The translations under genes and the position numbers were made by a program. Below, one piece after another: positions 22,920-32,912 of a stretch of DNA of 64,000 bases (position 1 is its first letter; every line of letters starts with the position of its first letter). The notes under the pieces are model-generated. The model was not told the origin of the DNA and did no database searches. It saw nothing but the letters and a program-made list of their open reading frames with translations. Source of the DNA: Pogostemon cablin (Eukaryota; Streptophyta; Magnoliopsida; Lamiales; Lamiaceae); assembly GCA_023678885.1 (NCBI GenBank), contig CM042987.1:24018927-24082926 (forward strand), in the 5' to 3' direction.

Positions 22920-23260
22920 GTTTGACCATGGTTCGACTAGGGTTGCTGGTCGAACCAGGTGTGTAATGGTCGAACCAAGCTTCAACGAGTATTTTCTCCC
23001 CTAGATAGGCTGGTTCAACCACAGTTTGACCAATAGGGTTGGTCGAACCATGATGGTCATGGTCAAACCATACTTCAGACAGAACAGAATACCACGGACA
23101 AGTTGGTTCGACCACGGTTCGACCAACAGAGTTGGTCGAACCATCTCAGTCATGGTCGAACCATGCTTCAGAGAACACAGGGTACCGCAGACAGGCTGGT
23201 TCGACCACGGTTTGACTAATAGGGTTGGTCAAACCATGCTGAACATGGTCAAACTGGTCG
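22920..23260. repeat. Exact 93-bp-period GGTTCGACC array in D gag
   Basis: Unit starts at 22921, 23014, 23107 and 23200 are each exactly 93 bp apart. Each unit is TT(C/T)(G/A)ACC - GGTTCGACC - about 12 bp - GGTCGAACC - about 12 bp - GGTCGAACC - spacer. TTTGACC and TTCAACC variants show CpG decay. Confidence 0.92.
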
Positions 23261-23269
23261 GCTAGAACT

Positions 23270-24828
23270 TCCAAAATCATTTTTGGCTTCATCGATCCTT
23301 CATACAGAGTTTCAGACCTCAACGTGATGGAGTTGCACTTCTTCAGGTGTGCTATACTTTGTGATGGGAACTTACCCTTCTGAATGGTTTGCATTAATTG
23401 GTTAACATTCCCTGCCATCTGCCCCATCAATAACGTCAAGTCCTTTATCTGCTTAGATATATCCTTATGATTTGCATCAATTTTTGCCTCAAGCTTCGCC
23501 TCTAGCCAATCCACTTTTGTATCATTCCTTGCCATATACCTGTTCACCGTATCCTCAAAACCATATTTTCCTTCTTCGACCATAGCATCCGGATCAACAC
23601 GAACAGGAGTTTGTACTACTGTATTAGGACTACTCCATGAAAACTCTAGCCTCCTTGGTTGTTGATAATTACCAGGGGGACCACAATTATTGTAATTCCC
23701 TTGATAATTCTAGTTTCCTTGATTTTGGAACCTCGTTCCTTGAATACTTTGACCCATGGCATAGTTCGCCTCTTCCAATTCCTCTTGGCTAGCTCCTTCA
23801 TTACAAACATCCTGCTGCATCATTGGTACTCGCTATGCTATATTAGTAATCTGTTTTTGCTGAGACCCAAGTAACTTGTTGATACTAGCCAAACTAGAGA
23901 TGATCTCATCTTCTCTACTTGACTTTACCATCGTGTGCTCAACTTGCGCTAATTTTCCAAGGACATAAGTGCCTCTCACTCGATCAGTTGGCCAATCTCT
24001 TGAATTCATCGAAATATCCTCAAAGAGCTTTTCAGCCTCAACGGATGACTTCGTAAGAAATGCTCCATTTGATGAAGCATCTAGTAAAACTCGAGAATCA
24101 CAGTCCAATCCGTTATAGAAAATACTGATATATTGAGCTTTAGATAGCCCATTTGTGGACACTTCCTAAGCATGTCCTTGAATCTGTCCCAAGCCTCATG
24201 AAACTTCTCATTACCACTGATAGCAAATTGATTGATTTCTTGTTTCATCTTAAACACTTTCGAAGGTGGCAAGTATCGCTCCAAGAATTTCAATTTAAAT
24301 TGCTCCCAGGTAGTGCATTCAGCAGCATCAAGAGTATCGTACCAATTCCTCGCTCTTTCAGTAAGCGAGAACTTAAATAAGATTATCCTCCTCGTATCTT
24401 CGTGAGTTCCTACATCCTTTTGTGTACTTGCATAACCAAAGAACTTATTCAGATGTTGCTGAGGATCTTCAAAGGTTCCCCAGAGAAGGGACTCATTTCA
24501 ATCATGCTGATCAGAGTAGGGTAAAGATCAAAATCAGCTACTGCCCCTCTTGCTCCTAATAGCCCCTCATTGCCTCCTCTGTTGTTCTTAAAGACTTCAC
24601 GGATGGCAAGATTATCTGGATTCGCCGCCATATTTACTTCTTCTACTTCCAACCGGGTGCAGCTGCAATCGTTTGCAAGTTCAGTTCGTCAACTTCAACT
24701 CCAAAATTAAGAGCTGCAGTTGGTTCTATGTTCTTATTCTTCTTCTTCTTTCCCTTCTTCTTCCTTGAAGATGCTCCAATCTCCGGATTATAAGGTTCCA
24801 ACTCTCCTACCTTTGATCTAGTGAGCAT
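23270..24828 (-). pseudogene. Element D gag, frameshifted
   Basis: The chosen start is the ATG at 24828, giving MLTRSKVGELEPYNPEIG, because C begins MQTRSK and E also has a MLTRSK start. A basic KKKGKKKKNKN patch follows. The central capsid part (24081-24400) includes KFLERYLPPSKVFKMKQE and WDRFKDMLRKCPQMG. The distal part (23833-24162 and 23270-23583) includes YISIFYNGLDCDSRVLL, SMNSRDWPTDRVRGTYVLG and DTVNRYMARNDTKVDWLEAKLE. Frames shift at least three times. It should encode the structural protein of the virus-like particle. The C-terminal end runs into the motif array. Confidence 0.87.
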
Positions 24829-24917
24829 ACACCTAAGAAAAATAAGAGTTAGAAAATAAAGATAAGAATAAAATAGTCTCAATTAAACTAGAAATAATAA
24901 ACTAATAATTAATGTCG

Positions 24918-24935
24918 TCCCTGGCAACGGAGCCA
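24918..24935 (-). other. Primer-binding site of element D
   Basis: TCCCTGGCAACGGAGCCA differs at two bases from the tRNA-Asp 3' end seen intact at 49237. The LTR starts seven bases later at 24942. Confidence 0.85.
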
Positions 24936-24941
24936 AGAACT

Positions 24942-25382
24942 TGATGAGCATTTTCTCAACACACAATATCAATCCCCAAGTGTGAAGGATGCTATTGTCG
25001 CTTTAATAAGCGACAAAGTGTTTATCGAATCCAAAGAACGTATTATTATTAATTTAATTATATTCTAACTTATTAAGACTAGTATGGCAATATCAGCGTG
25101 ATGATTTAGTAACCAATAAGTAAATAATTAAAAGAACAATTAAAGTAAACAAGTAGTAAAGATTAAACGAAAGTGAATAAGTGAGAAGTAGGTAGCTCTT
25201 CGGGCCATCCAGTTTTACTAATACTTCCCTTCCGTGTATCAATGTCCGACTCTGCCTTGTGGAGTATGGACGCATCACTAAACCATGCAAATATACTCTA
25301 TAGATACAAGTAAATAAGCATGTGACACGTGTGAATATCCTTGGAGCAAGATAAACAATTCACCCCCCTTTCTAGGTACTAT
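24942..25382 (-). mobile_element. Element D 5' LTR, first part (interrupted by element C)
   Basis: Begins TGATGAGCATTTTCTC and stops at the ACTAT target duplication of element C (25378-25382); the LTR continues at 34484. Confidence 0.9.
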
Positions 25383-26993
25383 TGATTAGCCATAACTTGT
25401 AGTCGGGTTGACCAATTCAAGAATTTATCGAACCAAAGGGAGGAAGGCGCTAGAGTTTAAGCGATCTCACATTTTTCTTGTAATTTTATAGAGACGAATC
25501 ATCAAAGGAGGTTTTTAAAATAAGTAAATAAAATCAATCAAAGCAAGCAAACAAGCAATGATCAACAAAAAAGATAGATTGATGAAGGGTGGATTTCCAA
25601 GTTAAGTAAAAGTGAGATTAACAACAATCAAGAAGTGGTAATTCTAGGAATTAGGTATCAAATTCATATGTATCATGAATATAGAATTAAGGGCCAACAC
25701 TAAATTTATCTAAACTCCCTCTCGAGATGGATAGGATATGAATATCGAATAGCTCAACAGATTGGTTCTCACTCAAACAATTCCAACTAGGTACTAAGCT
25801 TGAAATGAGAGTCACTTCACACAATTAATGAACCTCTCGATCAAACCAATCACATGTTCTATCAAAGGGTTCTAAATTCTAAAGGATTTCTCAATCTCTT
25901 TACAATTTATAATGCACATGAAGTGTTTGATGAAATGATTCACTTAATTATCCTAAGCATATAATTGATTTCTAAATCTAATCACATATTTAGAACAACT
26001 AAACACACAAACCATCATAAACCTCAAGATCTCAAACATCAATGATAGAAAATCTATTTACCCAATCAACATATGAATTAAAATACACAAATCCCCAAAA
26101 TTATACAACAACTCTCATGTTGCTAATCTCATAAGGGAGATTAGCCTACCATATTCATAAGAACATTAACATAGACATTAAGATCCTTACAAAACATGAT
26201 AAACAATAGGATTCAATACAAAATTTGGATGAAAACTCCCTTGGATGCCTCCAATGGTGATCTTCTTCTTCCCCTTGCAATCTTCCTCTCTTCCTTGCTT
26301 CTTTTCCTCAATTGGATGAAGTTTTTGATGGTGGGATGAAGGTAGATCCAATGAATGGTGAATGGATGAAGATTGTGGTATAAAATAGAGGAAATGGTGT
26401 GTGATGTGTGTGAACAGGCTCTCAATTTTGGATCCTCTCTCAAATGTTGAATAAATGGGTATTTATACCACTTGGGAAGCTTCTAGAAGTTTCTGAAATT
26501 TTTCTGAGTCTAGCACCTACACGACTCATATGCGGTACATGGCCACAGGGGTGGCCGTGTAGGGATTTCGGGCATCAGTACATGGCTTTTGCTTACAGGG
26601 CCGTATTTGGTACACGACTCGTGTTCCTGCACATGGCCCGTGTTCTGCACTCGGCCACAGGGGTAGCTGTGTAGGGGCTTCTGGTGATGGAGCACATCCA
26701 ATTCTTACAGGGCCATGTTCAGTACACGGCCCGTGTCCTTGCAGTCCTATTTTTTCCTTCTTCCATTTTTGCCCGTTTTCCCTCGTTTCAACTTCGAACT
26801 GAGATCCACTTTTTCCTACATCTTCCTTGTCGTGTTTAGGATCTATTTTTACCTGAAAATCATACGTTTAAGTTCATTCACACATATCTCCATAAAAACA
26901 CAAAACACAACCAACTAAAATACAAATACGGATAAAATAACATGAAAATGCACATAAAAGACACTAAAATCTAGGTGAAAATATCATTCATCA
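25383..26993 (-). mobile_element. Element C 3' LTR
   Basis: 1611 bp, TGATTAGCC...TCATTCATCA. The TATA box on the minus strand (TATAAATA) is at 26460-26467, with a palindromic ACACGGCCCGTGT-type array directly upstream at 26516-26738. Confidence 0.92.
26516..26738. repeat. ACACGGCC/GGCCGTGT array in U3 of the C 3' LTR
   Basis: Repeated ACACGGCC, GGCCGTGT and fused ACACGGCCCGTGT motifs, several decayed to ATGG or CGACTC. The partner array at 34045-34228 is about 40 bp shorter and accounts for the LTR length difference. Confidence 0.82.
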
Positions 26994-27010
26994 CACCCCC
27001 AAACTTAAAG
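26994..27010 (-). other. Polypurine tract of element C
   Basis: The minus strand reads TTTAAGTTTGGGGGTG up to the 3' LTR. Confidence 0.75.
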
Positions 27011-29191
27011 TGTTGTTCGTCTCCAAACAATGAAAATGATAAACCAAGAGGAGTGATTTTCACCAATGAAAAGACTAAATGAACGTAAGTAATAAAACAT
27101 CAATAGCAATAAGAACCACAATATATGCTAAGTCATTCTACATCATTAAAATCCTAACATGCAAAAAATATTAACAAGTTTAATCAAAAGAGATTAATAG
27201 TGTAATATAATCCTTTTAGTCCAAGCCTCACGGTGGTTATAAATGTCACTCAATACTCTTTAAACTGGTAAAACAACACTCATCAATCGATTGGCTCGAC
27301 TTGCTATAAGCTTACTCGTGGACTACATTCACAAACCACCAAAGTTTCCATTAGTGATAAAAAAAAGTCTTTAATTAAGGATATAATGATAGGCTCTTTG
27401 GTAGGGTAGGAAGGATATAGGTAAGAGTGACTAATCATGTGTAAGCAATCAAAGAGGTAGCTACTTTCTTCTGTACTTTCACTTATCTTTCTTTCCTTCT
27501 CAACTTTTGTAATCACAAGCACTAATCATCAACTTCCTTGAATTGAGCTTCTTTATAAATCATGCTTCCTTCTTTGAATTTTTATTTCTTGATCATCTTG
27601 TTGTTGCTTTGCTCATTTTTCTTGTTTTGAGGTTGCATGTTCACTCTTGTTTGTGCTCTTTCATCTTTTTTCTTACTTGTTTACCATTTCCTTTATTATT
27701 TTTCTTTCTTATCAAACTTTCTAGCTACCATCTCCTCAATCACCCACATAAAAGGGTATATATATAAGGTTTTAAGTGGGTAATCATGGCTTGTAATGTG
27801 TTAAATTCACAAGAAATAGGCTTTTAGGCTCAAAGTGGTTGACTAGGGATGATGTTCATGGTAGGAAAATATATGACAATGACTATAATAACAAGGATAA
27901 CCTTAGATCATGTCACTAATCTCACCAAATCGGGCTCGTTCCTATAGTCGTTGAGCAAGTACTAGTTTATCAAACACAACCAATCCACTCATGAAAATAA
28001 ATATCATGTATGCACGGTTGAGGCTCAAATTCTCACAAGCTTATGCATTGGATATTAAGGAACTTATTACACCACATTCATCTCAAAATTGAACAAGTTA
28101 AGTAAAACATGTCACAATTTGAAAGTGTAGAGATTCTTAATCATAACTTATCATCACTTATCACAACAACATGTCATCACTCACATTCAAAAATATGACT
28201 CACGACATTCCTAAAACAAACCACCAAACAATCCCTAAACAATAATAAAAATACATACAAAACACATAAGAAAAGACTCACTAAACAAGAAACAACCAAG
28301 AACACATAGCATGTAAAAATACTAAACCATCATAAAACAATGAAGCACACATTCATAACATCCATATTCAAATAATATCACAAACATCCCCATCTTGATT
28401 TAAAAGAAAATCCTAAATTATGCAAGTAAACATGCCAAATACATAACACAAGAAGCAACATGCTAATCACATCAATCCAAATCAACATAAATTCATGTCA
28501 AGCAACTAGAAGTGGTAAAGTATATAGTTAACTCCCTCAATAGGCATTTGGTAGTGGAAATGGTTGGCACTAGCTTCAGGATTGAATACACCACGAATCT
28601 CGACTTGATCTCCGGGCTCAATTCGTGCTTTCAAAACGCTTCATTCATGCTCAACATCTCATCAAAAACATTAGCTCAACGATTTCATTAACAATATGGA
28701 TTATCATGCACTTCAATCACCACCAAACGGATCAAAATCAAACCAAAACTCATGAGAATTTTTTTTAAATTGGGTCAGTTTTACAAGAATCACACTCAAG
28801 TGGTGAGTCACACCATACACTCTCCCCCCAAACTTAAATCGAAACAAGTTGACACTTAAGTTTGCCAAAAGTGGTGGGACTTACCTTTGTAGTTTCCATC
28901 AATGATCTTCTCGTAGAGAAGCATATGCATCCAACGACTTGAGTAATATCCACCACACAATAGCCCCCCAAACTTAACTCGAGACAAAGTCGAGAATTAA
29001 GTTTGCAACACGTGATGCGACATGCCTATTTGAATCCATGAAGCACTTCTCTTTTCTACACTATGCCTTTTCTCACAAGTACAATCCATCTATAAGACCA
29101 AACAACAAAACAAGCATCAAAAGATAAAAGAATGGATTGTATCCCATTTAGCGCTAAGTTTAACGTCTTTAAGCCGGACAGAATTTTACGA
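27011..29191 (-). other. Long 3' non-coding region of element C
   Basis: About 2.2 kb, AT-rich, no recognisable domain on either strand. Blocks such as 'taatgataggctctttggtagggtagga' (27386-27412) recall the GGCTCTTTGG block in A, B and E. Two PPT-like hairpins lie near the coding end (28829-28864 and 28969-29005). No trace of RT or integrase, so loss of pol is complete, not just decay. Confidence 0.7.
28824..29005 (-). other. Two polypurine-like hairpins in element C
   Basis: CAAACTTAA (28829-28837) pairs with TTAAGTTTG (28856-28864). CAAACTTAA (28969-28977) pairs with TTAAGTTTG (28997-29005); in the second, an inner CTCGA..TCGAG extends the stem. Each adjoins a C-run on the plus strand. 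Confidence 0.7.
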
Positions 29192-29900
29192 TCATTGGAC
29201 CAAATGTTGGTCCACCACACTTTCTCCTCGCATCCTAACTGTGAACATTTTATTAGCCCTCTTCTTGTCTACTAGCTCAACTTCACCATTCTTGCTTACA
29301 AGCATCAAGTCATCATCAAGAAGTGATTCTAGTGGACTTCCTTTTTCTCCTTTGTCTAATTTCCAATCGAGCTTCGATGCTTTCATCCTATCAACATCAC
29401 AAGAAGATAAATTAGAATTCGATATTTTTATATAGTCATGAAAATGAGTTTAAGTTGTCAAAGAGAATAAAGTCATGATCCATAAGATCATCCGAAGGCT
29501 TCAAATGAGACTTGGCTCATTTTTCCTTATTGTACAAGAATATCACACTTCTTCCTTTTGAGCTCAATGAAAGCTCTTCTCTACCAACATCAATTTTAGC
29601 TCTTCCCGTCACTAGAAATGGCCTTCCCAAAATAAGTGGAACTCGAGGGTCCGCCTTCACTTCTAAAACCAAGAAGTCGACTGGGAAAGCTAGCCCTTTC
29701 ACTTTCACCTCCACGTCTTCAACAATTCCAAATGGCTTTACAACCTCACCATTTACAACTTCAAGACGGATAGTAGTTGGCTTTAGCTCTCCAATTTCAA
29801 GATCTTTGAACATGGCATGAGACATCACGTTGACGCTTGCTCCCAAGTTACACAATGCATCAAAGGTACCCTTCCCCTCAAATCACAAGGAATTATGAAC
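29192..29900 (-). pseudogene. Element C protease with pol-replacing C-terminal tail
   Basis: Frame 29517-29855 begins at the retropepsin site (CNLGASVNVMSHAMF; the catalytic Asp reads Asn) and includes KGLAFPVDFLVLEVKADP and PLILGRPFLVTGRAKIDV. After a break, frame 29192-29386 encodes the tail: WKLDKGEKG, SKNGEVELVDKKRANK, ending VVDQHLVQ at the stop. The same tail module occurs twice in element E (45443-45830). After the stop, GTTTAACGTC (about 29158) matches the sequence just after the integrase stop in D and B. So the tail sits exactly where RT-RNase H-integrase would be. A retropepsin lacking the Asp is expected to be inactive. Confidence 0.8.
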
Positions 29901-31371
29901 TTCCCCGGATCAACAACTTTTGTTGGTCCCCCTTTTTGCATTGATCCACTTGCTTCGTTTTGCTCTTCTTTCCTTTTCTCCTCATACTTTTTCTTCAGAC
30001 ATTTGACATGCTCCTCAAACTCCTTTTTCTTCTCCTCTTTTACAAACATTTGTTGATAGGGAATAGGGAATGTACTGATCGGAATACCCCAATAATCATA
30101 TTTGTACTCCTCTTCTTTCACCTTCTCCTCCACTTTCTTTTCCTCTTGCACCCTCTTCCACTTAGGCATCAATTTAGGCCCCTTCTCTTCTTTCTTACTT
30201 ACTTCTTCCATCTCTTCAACAACCTTGCTTTCCACCAACCCTTCTTCAACCTTTCGTTCCTCTTTCATATCAACCAACAAACATTGAGCCTTTGGATTAA
30301 CCTCGGATGCAGCTGCAAACTTTTCTTTTTGTTGAGCACTCAAAGAATTTGTAATTTGTCCCACATTATACTCCAAAGCTTTGAGCCTCCTTTCATTTGC
30401 TTCTTCCGCCTTTTTCAAAGCTTCATCTCGAGCTTTGTTTGATGCGATCAATTGTTCAAGTAGCTCATCGATAGATGCCTTCCCTTCACTGTTTGGTGCC
30501 CTGGCCCCCGGTTGATATCCTGGAGGATAAGCAACCGCATTGCTCGATTTAGAGTAGGAAAAGTTACCTTGCCTTTATTTTTATTGTGGGTATGAGCTTC
30601 CACTACTTTGACCATTAAAGCCTCCTTGCCTTGGTGGAAAATTACCTTGGAAATTATTTTGCAATTCCCTTGATAACCCCTTCCTTGCATGTAGAGCACA
30701 TCTTCTATTTTTGGCTTCGACATGGCCCATTGTTCTCCATTCACAACATTCGGAGGAAGCACACCTTGTTCACTTTGTAGCCCTTCAACCATGTTAGCTC
30801 TTTGATTCATACCTTGGTTCACACTCATTTGCCTCAACATTTTCATCGCTATTGCTTCAACACTTGGCATTTGTGGCATACTTGACTCAACATTCAAACT
30901 CTTCACACTAAATTGTTGCCCTTGATCAAAATTCTCAAAACCATAGCATCCACTTACCCTCTCCTATGGCCATTGATAAACATTTGTAGCAATCTCTTTA
31001 AATATTTTTATGGCCCTTTCCGGAGTTACACCAAGTACGGATCAACCTGCCGAAGCATCAACAAGTACTCTTTGACCATTCACTAATCCTTGATAGAAAA
31101 ATCAAACTTGTTGATTCTCCGGAAAGCCATGTTGTGGACACTTGCGTAGCATATCCTTAAACCTTTCCCACGCTTCATAAGTGCTCTCTTGAGGCATTTT
31201 CTTGAATTGAGTGATCAAGCTCTTCATTTGAAGCGTCTTAGAAGGCGAAAAATATTTGTTCAAAAATATTTGTGCTAGCTCATCCCAAGTGTTGCACATA
31301 CCCGGAGTAATGGTAGATAACCATGTTGGAGCTCTATCCCTCAACAAGAACGGAAACAATCTCATCCTAAT
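29825..31371 (-). pseudogene. Element C gag, C-terminal two thirds
   Basis: 31102-31371 encodes the Retrotrans_gag core (RMRLFPFLLRDRAPTWL, WDELAQIFLNKYFSPSKT, YEAWERFKDMLRKCPQHGF) and ends at a stop. 30448-30906 has a methionine/glutamine-rich stretch (EAIAMKMLRQMSVNQGMNQ) and GPGHQTVKG. 29825-30451 is a very lysine/glutamate-rich linker (EEANERRLKALEYNVGQI, EEKKKEFEEHVKCLKKK), probably coiled coil, with WGIPISTFPIPYQQMF matching the WGIPKTKIPLPF linker of B and E. Several frameshifts are present. There is no TTCGACC-type array in this gag, unlike B, D and E. The CACTA element interrupts it at 31372. Confidence 0.85.
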
Positions 31372-32166
31372 CACTACAAGAAATTTGGGTTTTACCCACT
31401 CATCATATGTGTGGGTAAAATCTATTTTTGTGCGGGCATTGCGTTTTACCCACACATAAAATAAGTGTAAACATGTGTCACTATAATTGTGTTGATAAAT
31501 ATTTTTAGTTACACATATAAATTGTGTAAGTAAATCTTTATCTTTTATCCACGGAAAAATATTTGTGAGAATATATATAAAGAAATTTATATCGTGAGCG
31601 AGTGTATCGTCTTGTTATTTTATATTTTATTTGTCTTATCTTATCTTATCTATTTTTGTTCCTTGTAAGATTCGAACCCGTATCTGTGCACGCGTGAAAG
31701 GAAGGTTTAGCCATTTGACTATATAAATATTTCACTTAATTTTTTTATAATTATATATATGTATAGATAGGATATGTTTCCAAAATAAGCTATTTTATCT
31801 AAATATAATTATAATTTAATAATATTTTTCAAGAAATATATTTGTTATTTTTGTGTTTCCTATTAATTAATTATTTTTTGTCAAATAGAGTATTATATTA
31901 TCACATGAGATTCTTTTTAGCTACACATAAATTTTATGTGTAGCTAAATAATGTATTATAAGTCACACAATTTTAATATCTGTGATCATGTATGGGTATT
32001 CTTAATATCTAAAATAATTCGTAAATTAAAATGTCACTTTTTGTTTTTAGTGACACATTTTAAGTGTCACAATTAAGTTGTTACATTACCCACACATAAA
32101 ATATTATGTGTTACAATTTAGCCACACATCTCATATGTGTGGATATTGACCAAATTTCTTGTAGTA
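31372..32166. mobile_element. Non-autonomous CACTA (CMC) DNA transposon
   Basis: 795 bp from CACTACAAGAAATTTGG to CCAAATTTCTTGTAGTA, inverted termini with the last base changed from G to A. The flanking AAT (31369-31371 and 32167-32169) is a perfect 3-bp duplication, and gag reads through if the element is removed. Subterminal motifs ACCCACACATAAAAT and TGTGTGG recur in both orientations. No transposase ORF. A tRNA-like segment is inside. Confidence 0.93.
31665..31725 (-). other. tRNA-like A-box/B-box segment inside the CACTA element
   Basis: On the minus strand TATAGTCAAATGG resembles an A box. About 35 bases later comes GGGTTCGAATC, a good B box. No acceptor stem or complete cloverleaf is evident, so it is a tRNA-derived or SINE-head-like relic, not a tRNA gene. 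Confidence 0.45.
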
Positions 32167-32760
32167 AATACAATCCTCGCTCACCCCATTCATCTTCACG
32201 GTGTTGGCGATCTCAATAAATTGAGCTAGATGAGCATTAGGATCCTCATTTGGGGTTCCACTAAATTATTGTTCTCTCACCATAGAAATCAAGCTCGCTT
32301 TAAATTCAAAGTTATTGGCATTGATTGGTGGCCCCATCATTTGTGGCATTTCCCTTGGCTTAAAAAAATCCCAAATCACCCTTTGATCATTGTGAACTCC
32401 ATGTTGCACCGGAGGTGGTGGTGGTACATAAGCTTGTTGTGGATGAGCATAAGTTTGTGGAAAGCCTTGTTGCCTTAGAACTTGTTGCACTATTTGTTGA
32501 AGCAAAGCTTGATTGTTTCTAGCTCCAAAATTTTGTTGAGCTTGTTGAGGAGGATTAGCATTGACTTGAGGTGCATTGTCTTGCACGTTCACATTTTGTC
32601 CTCCTTCCCCATCATGCTCTATCTCCACACGATTATCTTCATGGAAATTCTCCATTAACTCACTATTTGTTGATTTGTTCTCTTTTCTTCTCCTTCTCAA
32701 TGTATGCTCAATCTCCCAATCAATAGGTTCTATTTGTTTCCCTTTGGATCTTGTTTGCAT
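32167..32760 (-). pseudogene. Element C gag, N-terminal part
   Basis: Starts at the ATG at 32760 (MQTRSKGKQIEP), the same M(L/Q)TRSK start as in D and E. A basic RRRRKENK patch, an acidic stretch and a Q/P-rich low-complexity segment (QQIVQQVLRQQGF, YVPPPPPVQ) follow, then VIWDFFKPREMPQMMGPP, ending at a stop at 32266. The gag continues in another frame (ANTVKMNGVSED-type) up to the CACTA element at 32166. It encodes the start of the structural Gag protein. The QP-rich region is not shared with E's gag, so C belongs to a different Athila subfamily. Confidence 0.85.
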
Positions 32761-32892
32761 ACACCTTCAAAGCAAAAGAAGTTAGAACAAGGTTTTCAAA
32801 AGCAAATACAAGTAAACAAATAAAATAAAAAAAAATATCTCTATTAAGATCACTCGAAATGATCCTTCTTTAAGCCACTAGCAACCGTTGCC

Positions 32893-32910
32893 TCCCCGGC
32901 AACAGTGCCA
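32893..32910 (-). other. Primer-binding site of element C
   Basis: TCCCCGGCAACAGTGCCA matches the tRNA-Asp 3' end except at two positions, two bases before the 5' LTR. Confidence 0.85.
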
Positions 32911-32912
32911 TT

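Noticed and set aside
29960..30442. Plus-strand ORF of 160 codons rich in Leu, Phe and Ser, seeming membrane-like
   Set aside because: It is the antisense of the Lys/Glu-rich gag linker of element C; hydrophobic composition is the expected shadow.
31665..31725. True tRNA gene
   Set aside because: Only A-box-like and B-box-like segments are seen; no acceptor stem or anticodon arm can be paired.
32040..32166. Short TGTGTGG/CCACACA repeats as a telomere-like array
   Set aside because: They are the subterminal repeats of the CACTA element, not tandem TTTAGGG.
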